From Paenibacillus taichungensis (GTDB lineage Bacteria; Bacillota; Bacilli; Paenibacillales; Paenibacillaceae), in contig NZ_JABMCC010000115.1 of assembly GCF_013359905.1 (NCBI RefSeq), positions 778,870-842,869 on the forward strand: a stretch of DNA of 64,000 bases. Direction: 5' to 3'. Position numbers and translations under genes: made by a program. The notes under the pieces are model-generated. The model worked only from the letters and a program-made list of their open reading frames with translations, ran no database searches and was not told the DNA's origin. This document shows, piece by piece, positions 44,228-52,410 of the stretch (position 1 is the first letter of the stretch; the number at the start of each line of letters is the position of its first letter).

Positions 44228-45877
44228 ATGAACGTAAAGAGGAAGTTGGCATTCATAGCAAAGTTGACAGGATTCATCCTACTGCTTGGCATGCTGACTG
44301 CTTGCGATCAGAACGGGACAGATTCGGATGCCAAGCTGGATGAACGTTCCGGCTCATCAGAGTACCAGACCGTCTCAATTGCTTCACCCAATGACGATGG
44401 AAAATTAACCTACTGGGCAGAATTGAATGGCAATGCAGCAAGCATTAAGTCCAGCTTCAATGAAGTTCCTTTTTTTCAGGAGTGGCAGCGGAGAACCGGA
44501 GTCAACCTTCAATTCATCCGGCCTCCAGCCAATCAGGCCAAAGAAGCGATTAATGTGCTGCTTACGTCCGGAGAGCTCCCAGATATGATTGAATACGAGT
44601 GGAGCAATTATCCCGGTGGGCCGGAGAAAGCGATCAAAGACGGATATATTCTGAGATTAAACGATGTTATTGATCAATACGCACCTCATCTGAAGCAGTA
44701 CCTGACGGAGCATCCAGACATTGATATGCAGATTCGCACAGCGAACGGAAGTTATTATGCGTTTCCTTTTGTCCAGGGAGATGATAAGCTGCGAACCTAT
44801 CAAGGGCCGATTATCCGGAAGGACTGGCTGGATGAACTTGGACTTGATGTGCCAACAACGATTGACGAATGGCATACGATGCTTCAGGCATTTAAGAACA
44901 AAAAGGGAGCCGACGCCCCGCTTACTTTCCTTGGTGTTCCGAATCCGTTGTTTGGTATCGAAGGAGGCGGTTTTATTGGCGCTTTTGGCATTAAAAAGGG
45001 GTTCTACGTGGAAGATGGCCACATTAAGTTTGGGGCACAAGAACCTGAATATAAGGCGTTTCTATCCTTATTTCGTGAATGGTATGCGGAGGGACTCATT
45101 GACAAGAATCTAGCTGCCGTCGATTCGGAGACTCAGGATACAAACATGACCACAGGACGCAGCGGAGCGAGTATCTGGAATGCAGGGGCGGGGATTGGTA
45201 CATGGCTACCCATCTTGCAAGAGACGGATCCCCATGCAAAGCTTGTGCCAGCGCCATATCCTGTCATGAACAAAGGAGATCGCCCGAAATTTGGTCAACT
45301 TGCTCCCGCGATCGGTTCCAGTGGAGTCGCCATATCCAGCAACAGTCATCATGTAGAAGAAGCAGCACGGATGTTGGACTACGGATATGGGCCTGAGGGA
45401 CATTTGCTGTTCAACTTTGGTATTGAAGGTGTTAGTTTTAAGATGAAGGACGGGTATCCGACGTATACCGAGACTATTTTGAAAAACCCTGATAAGTGGT
45501 CGCCGGCACAAGCGCTTGCGATGTACACGAGAGCGAGTTATTTCGGTCCATTTGTCCAGGATACGCGATATATGGAACAATATTATATTTTGCCGGAACA
45601 GAAAGAGGCGGTGCAGTTATGGTCCAGTACAGATGCTGTTCTGCATCAGGTACCTACTCTGCCCAAAACCGAGAAAGAAAGCACGGAGATGTCAGTCATC
45701 ATGCAGGAAGTGAACAAAGTGGTGGACGAGATGTCGCTTAAAATCATTTTTGGCATTGAGCCGTTGAATGCATTCGATACGTATGTCGAGCAAATCAAGT
45801 CATTACAGATTGATCGTGCGATTGAGATTCAACAACAGGCGTTAGAGCGATATAATCGCGCTGTATCCTCTAAATAA
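44228..45877 (+). CDS. Second LplA-type solute-binding lipoprotein (paralog)
   Basis: This 549-residue lipoprotein has a lipobox LTAC (Cys about 25). It is clearly paralogous to the protein at 36958: both share PGGPEKAI.DGYIL.LND.IDQYAP, QGPIIRKDWLDELGL and a C-terminal RAIEIQ.AALERYN. It has its own ribosome binding site GAAAGGAGACC before ATG 44228, 23 bp after the regulator stop, so it is cotranscribed with the AraC sensor and not with the permeases. It could deliver a different oligosaccharide to the same permease pair, or present ligand to the membrane sensor. Both ideas are inference. Confidence 0.9.
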   Translation: MNVKRKLAFIAKLTGFILLLGMLTACDQNGTDSDAKLDERSGSSEYQTVSIASPNDDGKLTYWAELNGNAASIKSSFNEVPFFQEWQRRTGVNLQFIRPPANQAKEAINVLLTSGELPDMIEYEWSNYPGGPEKAIKDGYILRLNDVIDQYAPHLKQYLTEHPDIDMQIRTANGSYYAFPFVQGDDKLRTYQGPIIRKDWLDELGLDVPTTIDEWHTMLQAFKNKKGADAPLTFLGVPNPLFGIEGGGFIGAFGIKKGFYVEDGHIKFGAQEPEYKAFLSLFREWYAEGLIDKNLAAVDSETQDTNMTTGRSGASIWNAGAGIGTWLPILQETDPHAKLVPAPYPVMNKGDRPKFGQLAPAIGSSGVAISSNSHHVEEAARMLDYGYGPEGHLLFNFGIEGVSFKMKDGYPTYTETILKNPDKWSPAQALAMYTRASYFGPFVQDTRYMEQYYILPEQKEAVQLWSSTDAVLHQVPTLPKTEKESTEMSVIMQEVNKVVDEMSLKIIFGIEPLNAFDTYVEQIKSLQIDRAIEIQQQALERYNRAVSSK

Positions 45878-46072
45878 ATCCTTATATTGTATAAAATGGG
45901 CATTGAAGTGTCGTTTTTGTTGATGTAATTTCGTTCCCTCGTGCTCTACAATCGGTTATGACATGCTGAGTTGGCATGCACATGACTCTTGCTTGAGCAG
46001 GATCGGAGGTGACTATAGGGTTTCTTGAAACCGCTCACATACTCTGAAATCCAAAAGGAGGAGAACGAAAGC

Positions 46073-48739
46073 ATGCGTAGAAAGTGGCCTTTTTTATTGT
46101 TGGCATTTACGTTGACCGTTGGATTGTCTGCACCTGGAACCCAGGAGGTTCGAGCGTCAGAAGGTGACTCACAGCCATCTATTGATCGTGCCGGTGAGAA
46201 TCTGTCTTTGGGTACGGATGGCAGAAGCAGGCTCTATCCAAACGATTGGTATCCAGGATTTAAAGATGAACAGGGAAGGTTTCTGCATGACTTTTCGTAT
46301 GCCGGTTATAAGCGCGGGGAAACAGAACTACCAAAAACGGCTAAGAACAAACGTATTGACGTTACCAAATCACCGTATTTTGCCGATCCTTCAGGGGGCC
46401 GTGACGCAACACAGGCTATTCAAAAGGCAATTGATGCTGCTGTTGCGTTAGGCGGGGGTGTCGTGTATCTTCCCAAGGGTACATATCAGGTTAACCCTCA
46501 GGACGGCAAGGATTATTCACTAAACATTCCTGCAAGTCGTGTGGTCCTGAAAGGTGACGGGATGAACAAGACTCATATCTATAATGCACAGCAAAATATG
46601 AAAAACAAGGATATTATTCGGATCGGTAACGGAGATTGGAAGAAAACCGGAATTTCTACGAAACTTCGCAAGTCGGTTACTGATCCAACCGTCCTGCTAC
46701 CCGTTGAGGACACAAGCGGATTTGCGGTGAATGATTACGTGGTCATTTCATTCGAAACGACGCCGGGTTTCTTACGTGAACTTGGCATGCAAAACAAGTG
46801 GTCGTCCCGTCTCGGGAAAGTAGAACCGTTATTCTATCGCCAAATCGTGGGCGTAGATTCAGAGAACAAAACGATTACGCTAGACATTCCAACGCGTTAT
46901 CCAATGAAGCTCCGCGATGATATTATGATTAGTCAGACCGCAGATCCGATTGTCGAAGTAGGTTTGGAGGATTTCTCGATTGCAAACATTCAAAATGCAA
47001 AGTCAGGGCTTGGTGAAGACGACTTCAAAGTCGTTGGGACAGCTGGGTATGAAGCCGATAATGCCAAAGCGGTCAATGTGATTGCAGTGGCGAACAGCTG
47101 GATTCGAAATATTAACACCTATAAGCCAACTGGCAATACAGATTACCATCTGCTATCCAAAGGGATTATTCTGGATCGTACAAAGAACGTCACAGTAGAT
47201 CATGTAACCATGCAGTACCCGCAGTATCGTGGGGCAAATGGGAACGGTTATTTATATCAATTTATTGGCAATGATAATCTCATTAAGAATAGTAAGGCAA
47301 TAGGAGCTAGACATAGCTTCACATATGCCAACTTCTCTGCGAACGGGAATGTCCTGCAAGGTTCGTATTCTGAGAAACCTTCATTATTAACTGATTTTCA
47401 TATGTATTTAAGCATGGCAAACCTGATCGACAACCTGGTCGTTAACGGAGACGGGATCTCTGCCATTACACGTGATTATGGATCATCAGAAACGAATCGT
47501 CATGGGGTGGTAACCACTGAAAGTGTGTTCTGGAATACGACCGGTCAGGCGGCACACCCTAGTAAATCCGGTGTTATTGTAGAATCAGAACAATTCGGGA
47601 ATGGATATGTCATTGGAACCAAAGGAAAGGACACCGGCGTGAACGTCAACATTGTCGGTTCCATTCCGGATGCGAATACGCAACCATTTGATATGGCGGA
47701 AGGCATTGGTGAGGGCGATCGTTTATCCCCGCAAAGTTTATATCAAGATCAGAGCAAGAAACGAATCAAAGATCTTCATCTGGGGCTTCAATCCCTGTTG
47801 GTGAATGGCGAAGCTATAGGAGGTATGCAGTTCTTAAGAACGGATTACGTTCATACTTTGCCTTATGGCACAACCGAAACGCCGATCATCTCTGCAAAAG
47901 CTTATGCCAAGGATGCAAAGGTTAAAATTAAGCAACCGCAAGGGACTAATGGAACCGGAGAGATCACTGTATCGTATCGGGGTCACACCCAGAACATACG
48001 AGTGAAGTTTAAGGTAGCTGATACACCCGTACTTCCAGAGAATATCTCCATAAGTCCCAATAAAGCAGTACCCGGCTGGAGAGTCGCAGGTAATGCAATC
48101 AGCGCAGGCGGAAGCGGAGAATTATCCTCGTTTCTAACATTAGATAATGGTGAGATCGTAAACATTGCAGAATTGAATGTTCCTGTAACGTACACATCAA
48201 GTGATGATACGATCGGATATACGGAAGGAACTACATTCCATGCTTTAAAAGCGGGAAAGGTCGACATCGTCGTGAGCTGCGTCTTTAATGGCGTAACGGT
48301 CGAGGCACGGGAGAAATTTGAGGTCAAAGAGCCTATGGTCGAACCGGAAGGACCGTTCGCCGTTGTAACCAAAGTTACGGCAAGTGCAGATGATGGCAAT
48401 CTGCCGATCCATACGATTGATCGTGATCCAGACTCCAGATGGTCTGCAGATGGAAAGGGACAATACCTGCAGTTGGAGCTTGAGCAACAGATTCAAGTAG
48501 GGCAGGTAAGCATTCAATTCTATAATGGACATACGCGATCCAATTATTTTGATTTGGAGATATCAACTGATGGTATTAATTACCAAAAAGTATTAAGTAA
48601 TGTGGCCAGTCAAAAACAGGCTGCCTATGAAACATTTGAATTTGAACCGATTCAGGCCAAATTCATTCGTTATGTCGGGCAAGGCAACGAATCCAATACC
48701 TGGAACAGTATTATTGAATTTTGGGTACACGAGAATTAA
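46073..48739 (+). CDS. Secreted parallel beta-helix protein (pectate-lyase superfamily) with F5/8C domain; candidate polysaccharide lyase
   Basis: This 888-residue exported protein has a Sec signal peptide (Arg/Lys start, hydrophobic core, cleavage near VRA-SEG). The catalytic-type module begins with DPSGGRDATQAIQKAIDAA and GGGVVYLPKGTYQV, the entry motif of the pectate_lyase_3 right-handed beta-helix, and repeats of helix rungs run to about residue 530. A strand-rich linker with an Ig-like module spans about 600-740. The last 128 residues form a discoidin/F5-8C-type carbohydrate-binding domain (SRWSADGKGQYLQLELEQQI; YIRYVGQGN-like end). It probably cleaves an acidic polymer outside the cell; the adjacent GH88 hydrolase would then process its unsaturated products. 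The lyase activity and family number cannot be fixed from sequence. The ATG follows AAGGAGGAGAACG. Confidence 0.75.
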   Translation: MRRKWPFLLLAFTLTVGLSAPGTQEVRASEGDSQPSIDRAGENLSLGTDGRSRLYPNDWYPGFKDEQGRFLHDFSYAGYKRGETELPKTAKNKRIDVTKSPYFADPSGGRDATQAIQKAIDAAVALGGGVVYLPKGTYQVNPQDGKDYSLNIPASRVVLKGDGMNKTHIYNAQQNMKNKDIIRIGNGDWKKTGISTKLRKSVTDPTVLLPVEDTSGFAVNDYVVISFETTPGFLRELGMQNKWSSRLGKVEPLFYRQIVGVDSENKTITLDIPTRYPMKLRDDIMISQTADPIVEVGLEDFSIANIQNAKSGLGEDDFKVVGTAGYEADNAKAVNVIAVANSWIRNINTYKPTGNTDYHLLSKGIILDRTKNVTVDHVTMQYPQYRGANGNGYLYQFIGNDNLIKNSKAIGARHSFTYANFSANGNVLQGSYSEKPSLLTDFHMYLSMANLIDNLVVNGDGISAITRDYGSSETNRHGVVTTESVFWNTTGQAAHPSKSGVIVESEQFGNGYVIGTKGKDTGVNVNIVGSIPDANTQPFDMAEGIGEGDRLSPQSLYQDQSKKRIKDLHLGLQSLLVNGEAIGGMQFLRTDYVHTLPYGTTETPIISAKAYAKDAKVKIKQPQGTNGTGEITVSYRGHTQNIRVKFKVADTPVLPENISISPNKAVPGWRVAGNAISAGGSGELSSFLTLDNGEIVNIAELNVPVTYTSSDDTIGYTEGTTFHALKAGKVDIVVSCVFNGVTVEAREKFEVKEPMVEPEGPFAVVTKVTASADDGNLPIHTIDRDPDSRWSADGKGQYLQLELEQQIQVGQVSIQFYNGHTRSNYFDLEISTDGINYQKVLSNVASQKQAAYETFEFEPIQAKFIRYVGQGNESNTWNSIIEFWVHEN

Positions 48740-49089
48740 AAATGACGTAGGATAAAATTAAAGAAATTTAGAGAGTCAAATATAATATGCGCTCATTATA
48801 AAGCTGGAATGAGTGCATATTATAATTTAAGATAACTGAGTTGTGTGATACGACAATTATAATATGCGGTATCACATATTTATCCATACGAAATTAAAAA
48901 TATCTCGGGGGTTATAAAAAGAAAAAGCCACATTTATCCATGGGATGTAAGTGTGAGTGAGTTGATTATGGAATCATCAGTTAACTGAAGATAATTGATT
49001 GGGTTAAGGTGCAATTATAACAACTGTTTCACAAAACTCGTATTTTGTACATATGTCATAGATCGACGATTTAATCAAAATCCTGTCGG

Positions 49090-49129
49090 AGGACAAGAAC
49101 TTGTACCGTTAAAGGACAAGAACTTGTAC
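49090..49129 (+). repeat. Repeat pair 1: two copies of GGACAAGAACTTGTACC
   Basis: Exact copies at 49090-49106 and 49113-49129 are separated by GTTAAA. Each is a near-palindrome (ACAAG-AA-CTTGT). Copy 2 continues as TATTGCTGTTTAC, like copy 4. Confidence 0.9.
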
Positions 49130-49323
49130 CTATTGCTGTTTACTTCTCTCTTTACCCTCCCGAGTTTATGGGTTTATGGTTAATAAATAAGAGCAATCAG
49201 TCTTTTCAGACTGACTGATCCAAAAATTTGATTTTATAACAGTCTCTTTACGTTTTTTATCAGTATCTTAATGTTCATTATCACCTTATGTTAAGCATCT
49301 TTCTTATTTGATTTGGCCGTTTG

Positions 49324-49363
49324 GGACAAGAACATGTACCGTTAAAGGACAAGAACTTGTACC
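49324..49363 (+). repeat. Repeat pair 2: second pair of the 17-bp repeat
   Basis: Copies at 49324-49340 (one change, CATG for CTTG) and 49347-49363 (exact) are again separated by GTTAAA and followed by TATTGCCGTTTAC. Spacing and flanks equal those of pair 1, so the whole unit was duplicated. Confidence 0.9.
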
Positions 49364-49711
49364 TATTGCCGTTTACAAACCCCTTTTCCTATTCATTTTA
49401 AACCGAGTTAAACACAAAAAAACCGTTAATCTGAAAAGATTAACGGCTTCAAAAACTTAATTTTTTCACATATCTCTCGACTGTTTTTTGGAGGATCTTA
49501 TATTCATCACTTGGATTACTCATGTTCACTATCGCAATTTTTTTGTGGTGTATACGATATCATTGATTGAATATTCTTGTTTAGCGGTTTCATGTTGATT
49601 TGGGCAATTGCAATTGTTAATAAACAATGGTTCTCTGTTTTGCAAATGATAATACTTAATGTTGCTAGATGAGTTGTTCTCATCAAAGTTGTATTTGAAA
49701 GCGACATCTGA

Positions 49712-49906
49712 AAACGAGCAATCCCTCATATTCTCACTTTCATTCCAAGAAGGTACGCTAATTTCTTTACTTCTATTCCCTGCGGTTTCCATTCAGGCAC
49801 AGAAGAAATTCTCACTGAACTGAAAAACCAGTTTTTCAAGTATCCAGGAAAGCCCCCATATCAATACTTTTACGGCTGGAAGGTTGCTTATCCCTTTTAC
49901 CCATAA
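49712..49906 (+). pseudogene. Possible C-terminal remnant of a protein gene
   Basis: An open frame of 64 codons without a start codon ends at a TAA (49904-49906). Its last part, FKYPGKPPYQYFYGWKVAY, is rich in Tyr, Pro and Trp and has the look of real protein rather than random translation of AT-rich DNA. I do not recognise the family. It is probably the surviving 3' end of a gene disrupted by the repeat-bearing insertion. Low confidence. Confidence 0.3.
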
Positions 49907-50031
49907 AAAAACCTCCATTCAACAAGATTAAGTCTATCTCACTAGATATCTTTTTTCTCCTATCTACTAGAAGGGGATAACGCCGACTTAGCGCCCTTTG
50001 GTTCATAACAAACAAATTGAAAAACTAATAT

Positions 50032-50997
50032 TCACTTCTTCTCTTGATCAAACCAATTATTTTCTACCATGTATGATACACTTTCTTCGATGGTTTCCAA
50101 CAGTGTATGTCTTGGTTTATAGCCAATAAGTCTTTTTCCTTTTTCAATGCTAAAGTTCCCGCTACGGGCGATGTGGTAATAGGTCCGATCAATATAATCC
50201 GGATTTTTTGTATAATCACACCATTCATTCCACGAAAGGAACTTGATTCTTTCCTCCTGCCTAAAGTAACGGTACATCGCTTGTGCATAGCCTAATAGAG
50301 TAATTGATTCTTCGGCTACCGCATGAAAACTCTCTCCTAAGGCCGCCTTACGATGAGTTATTGCATTAAAGAAAACTTGAGCTACATCGTCTGAATGAAC
50401 ATGATGTAAGGTTTCCATTCCGAAATTCGGAAGAGCAATTTCTTCGCCTCGTGCAATTTTATCAAAGACCATGTAGTCATGATTAGCCATTGGGTTCATA
50501 ATGACCCAACCAGGACCCGAGATTTGACCTGGCATAATAACCGTTTCAGGGAAACCCTCTTGCCGATAAATGTGATGCAGGTACTCCTCGCTTTTTGCTT
50601 TCTGTAGGCCATATTCGTCCAATGGAAACTTAGGTTGATCCTCCACAGTGGGAAAGGTTGTCGCTTGCCCATGAGCCCAGATTGAAGAACAGAACACATA
50701 ATGGGCAAGATTTGTGTTTTTAAGGGCTCCTGTCATGCGTTTTGTATCCTCTAGGGAAAAGTTAATTAGATCAACTACAATATCTGAATTCAATGTAGCT
50801 ATTTTCTTCTCAAAGTCTCCATTTAATTCGTTCTCTCGGTCAATAAGCATCGGTTTAACCTCTTCCCATGCAGGATCTGCTTTGTAGGGTTTGCTCTGAC
50901 CACGAGTAATGTTAATAACCTCATGCCCCGCCTTGACTAACTTAGGCACAAGATACGTTCCGATATGGCCACTACCACCAATTACTACAACTTTCAT
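50032..50997 (-). CDS. NAD(P)-dependent epimerase/dehydratase-family protein
   Basis: This 321-residue extended-SDR protein has an N-terminal Rossmann motif VVVIGGSGHIGTYLVPKL (Gly-x-x-Gly-x-x-Gly) and a central SSIWAHGQATTFPTVEDQP in place of the usual catalytic region. YGLQKAKSEEYL supplies the Tyr-x-x-x-Lys. Such proteins modify nucleotide sugars or reduce small carbonyls. ATG 50997 follows CTGGAGGAATAATACC. It lies 4 bp downstream of the MerR gene stop, so the pair forms an operon in which MerR probably controls the enzyme. The pair is enclosed by the inverted 17-bp repeats, which suggests it may have arrived together. Confidence 0.85.
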   Translation of the reverse strand: MKVVVIGGSGHIGTYLVPKLVKAGHEVINITRGQSKPYKADPAWEEVKPMLIDRENELNGDFEKKIATLNSDIVVDLINFSLEDTKRMTGALKNTNLAHYVFCSSIWAHGQATTFPTVEDQPKFPLDEYGLQKAKSEEYLHHIYRQEGFPETVIMPGQISGPGWVIMNPMANHDYMVFDKIARGEEIALPNFGMETLHHVHSDDVAQVFFNAITHRKAALGESFHAVAEESITLLGYAQAMYRYFRQEERIKFLSWNEWCDYTKNPDYIDRTYYHIARSGNFSIEKGKRLIGYKPRHTLLETIEESVSYMVENNWFDQEKK

Positions 50998-51001
50998 GGT
51001 A

Positions 51002-51451
51002 TTATTCCTCCAGTTTTCCAAGTTTTGCCAATCTTCCCAATGGCATTTTCGTTGCTTCCCCATCATTATTGTGATGGACCTCTTCAGTTCCTGCTTCGAG
51101 TGCTTTTTGATAATAGTTACGTTTGAATTCGATGCACTCTCGGTAGACTTGCAATTCTGCTATTTGTCTGTCAACTTCATCTTTCCTCTGCTTAAACATA
51201 TCGAATCGTTTCTGTATAGAAGCGTCACCTTCTTTGGTCCAATCGATAAATGTCCGAATATCTTTAATGGACATTCCCGTTTTTTTCAGGCAATATATAA
51301 CATGCAAAAATTCTAAGTCTGATTCATCAAACAATCTTACTCCGTGTTCATTTCGTTTTACAAAAGGTAATAGTCCTTCTTTTTCGTAATAGCGTAATGT
51401 ATATGTCGAAATGTTCATCTTTTCAGCTAACTGTCCAATGGTGAAATTCAA
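51002..51451 (-). CDS. MerR-family transcriptional regulator
   Basis: This 149-residue regulator has an N-terminal MerR winged helix (TIGQLAEKMNISTYTLRYYE, KEGLLPFVKRNEHGVRLFDE) and a long dimerisation helix (IQKRFDMFKQRKDEVDRQIAELQ). The C-terminal effector tail is short and has no cysteine pair for metal binding, so it resembles the oxidative- or carbonyl-stress type (AdhR-like). The start is a TTG after GAGGAGGGG. It is the first gene of a two-gene operon with the epimerase-like gene. Confidence 0.88.
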   Translation of the reverse strand: MNFTIGQLAEKMNISTYTLRYYEKEGLLPFVKRNEHGVRLFDESDLEFLHVIYCLKKTGMSIKDIRTFIDWTKEGDASIQKRFDMFKQRKDEVDRQIAELQVYRECIEFKRNYYQKALEAGTEEVHHNNDGEATKMPLGRLAKLGKLEE

Positions 51452-51964
51452 ATTTTCCCCTCCTCGTTTAATTTGAACTTACTTCCTCCATCTCATCCCT
51501 CAATTTTAACCTGGTCACAACTATGTTGAATCTGTTTCACCCAGTAAGCTTAACCAGAGTATAGGGCTTAGAGTTAACTGTAAGTCAAACTACCTATTTC
51601 TAATGATAGATGCCTTGTGAGCATTCTTTAACAACTACTCAAATGGATCGCAGTTTTAAAAGTAGCTATACATATGATCAGTTTCATTTTCTATAATATC
51701 GATTAAGTATGTGATATGCATACAATTAACATGTAATGTATGATCAAATAAAATAAAAACAACCTGTCCTCCATGAAGTTTTTTGACTCCCCTTGTGCAA
51801 TTGATTAGATACCAATATTTGAAATGACTCAAGCAACCATTCTCTAGTTTTGTAACGTTCATTAAACACAGCTGCCCATTAGTTGAATGGATTAACGGGC
51901 AAAGTAACGATTAGATATACGCCTAATCGGCAATAGTAATATGTTTTTGTCCAGTACGGTAATC

Positions 51965-51981
51965 GGTTCAAGTTCTTGTCC
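51965..51981 (-). repeat. Repeat copy 5 (inverted orientation)
   Basis: GGTTCAAGTTCTTGTCC is the reverse complement of the 17-bp repeat with one change. Read leftwards it continues as GATTACCG, matching the TATTGCCG that follows copies 2 and 4. Confidence 0.8.
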
Positions 51982-52224
51982 CTAACAATGACAAATCAGC
52001 ACTAAGTACGATATCTGCATATCTTTTCCTTCCCTTGATCCAAAATCACATTCAGCTTCCTTCCCTTTTCTTTGCTAAAGTACTTGTTAACGAACTTGTT
52101 TTATCTATTTCAAATGGGATTACAATTCCAGCGGAAAACCTCTTAGCGTTGAAGCTAGTCTCTTGATCATAATCCATCAAAAGAGACTCACTTCTACACT
52201 TAGATATCCATCTACTCGGCAATC

Positions 52225-52266
52225 GGTACAAGTTCTTGTCCTTGGCTTGGGACAAGAACTTGTACC
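52225..52266. repeat. Repeat copies 6 and 7: head-to-head inverted pair
   Basis: Copy 6 (52225-52241, minus) and copy 7 (52250-52266, plus) face away from an 8-bp centre TTGGCTTG. Copy 6 read leftwards continues GATTGCCG, copy 7 rightwards GATAAATT. Two element termini meeting across 8 bp would give this pattern. Confidence 0.85.
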
Positions 52267-52329
52267 GATAAATTAAAAAAGCCGCTAAAATAGCGACTTC
52301 AAAGGGACCATGTTCCTCACCCTCGACAA

Positions 52330-52368
52330 ACGACGGTAGCCGATCATCTAAGTCGGTACCGTCGTTTT
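52330..52368. terminator. Stem-loop downstream of the FAD monooxygenase gene
   Basis: ACGACGGTA and TACCGTCGT pair, with an inner CCGA/TCGG extension. TTTTAT follows on the plus strand, TTTG on the minus strand. It lies 42 bp after the minus-strand stop at 52411 and probably ends that operon. Confidence 0.6.
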
Positions 52369-52410
52369 ATGGTAGAGTTATTAATTTCTATTAATTGAGA
52401 AATTCATGCA

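Larger units (their letters stand above)
48740..50031. other. AT-rich gene-poor segment with duplicated repeat units
   Basis: No convincing intact gene is present. Two similar units of about 230 bp start at 49090 and 49324. Each has a pair of 17-bp repeats, a T-rich stretch, a hairpin (49193-49220; 49423-49445, CCGTTAATCT/AGATTAACGG) and a diverged AT-rich tail. When read on the minus strand, the hairpins followed by T-runs resemble transcription terminators lying just inside an element end. A coding relic lies at 49712-49906. The segment looks like the remains of inserted mobile DNA. Confidence 0.55.
51452..52410. other. 959-bp AT-rich gap with three repeat copies and stem-loops
   Basis: No gene is supported here; a short minus-strand frame at 51656-51862 lacks a ribosome binding site. 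The gap contains the MerR promoter region at its left end, repeat copies 5-7, a hairpin at about 52272-52300 (GCCGCTA/TAGCG with A/T-runs) and a terminator-like stem at 52330-52368. Confidence 0.5.

Noticed and set aside
48995..49183. 62-codon plus-strand frame over the first repeat pair
   Set aside because: It crosses the 17-bp repeats, has no ribosome binding site and no protein-like pattern.
49529..49792. 87-codon minus-strand frame in the gene-poor segment
   Set aside because: It is Asn/Ser-rich, as expected of translated AT-rich DNA, and has no ribosome binding site. The opposite strand has a more protein-like relic.
51656..51862. 68-codon minus-strand frame
   Set aside because: No Shine-Dalgarno, no recognisable motif and an isolated position; kept only as a note in the gap description.
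49090..52266. CRISPR array
   Set aside because: The 17-bp repeats are too few, irregularly spaced and in mixed orientation, with 6-8-bp rather than 30-40-bp spacers, and there are no cas genes.
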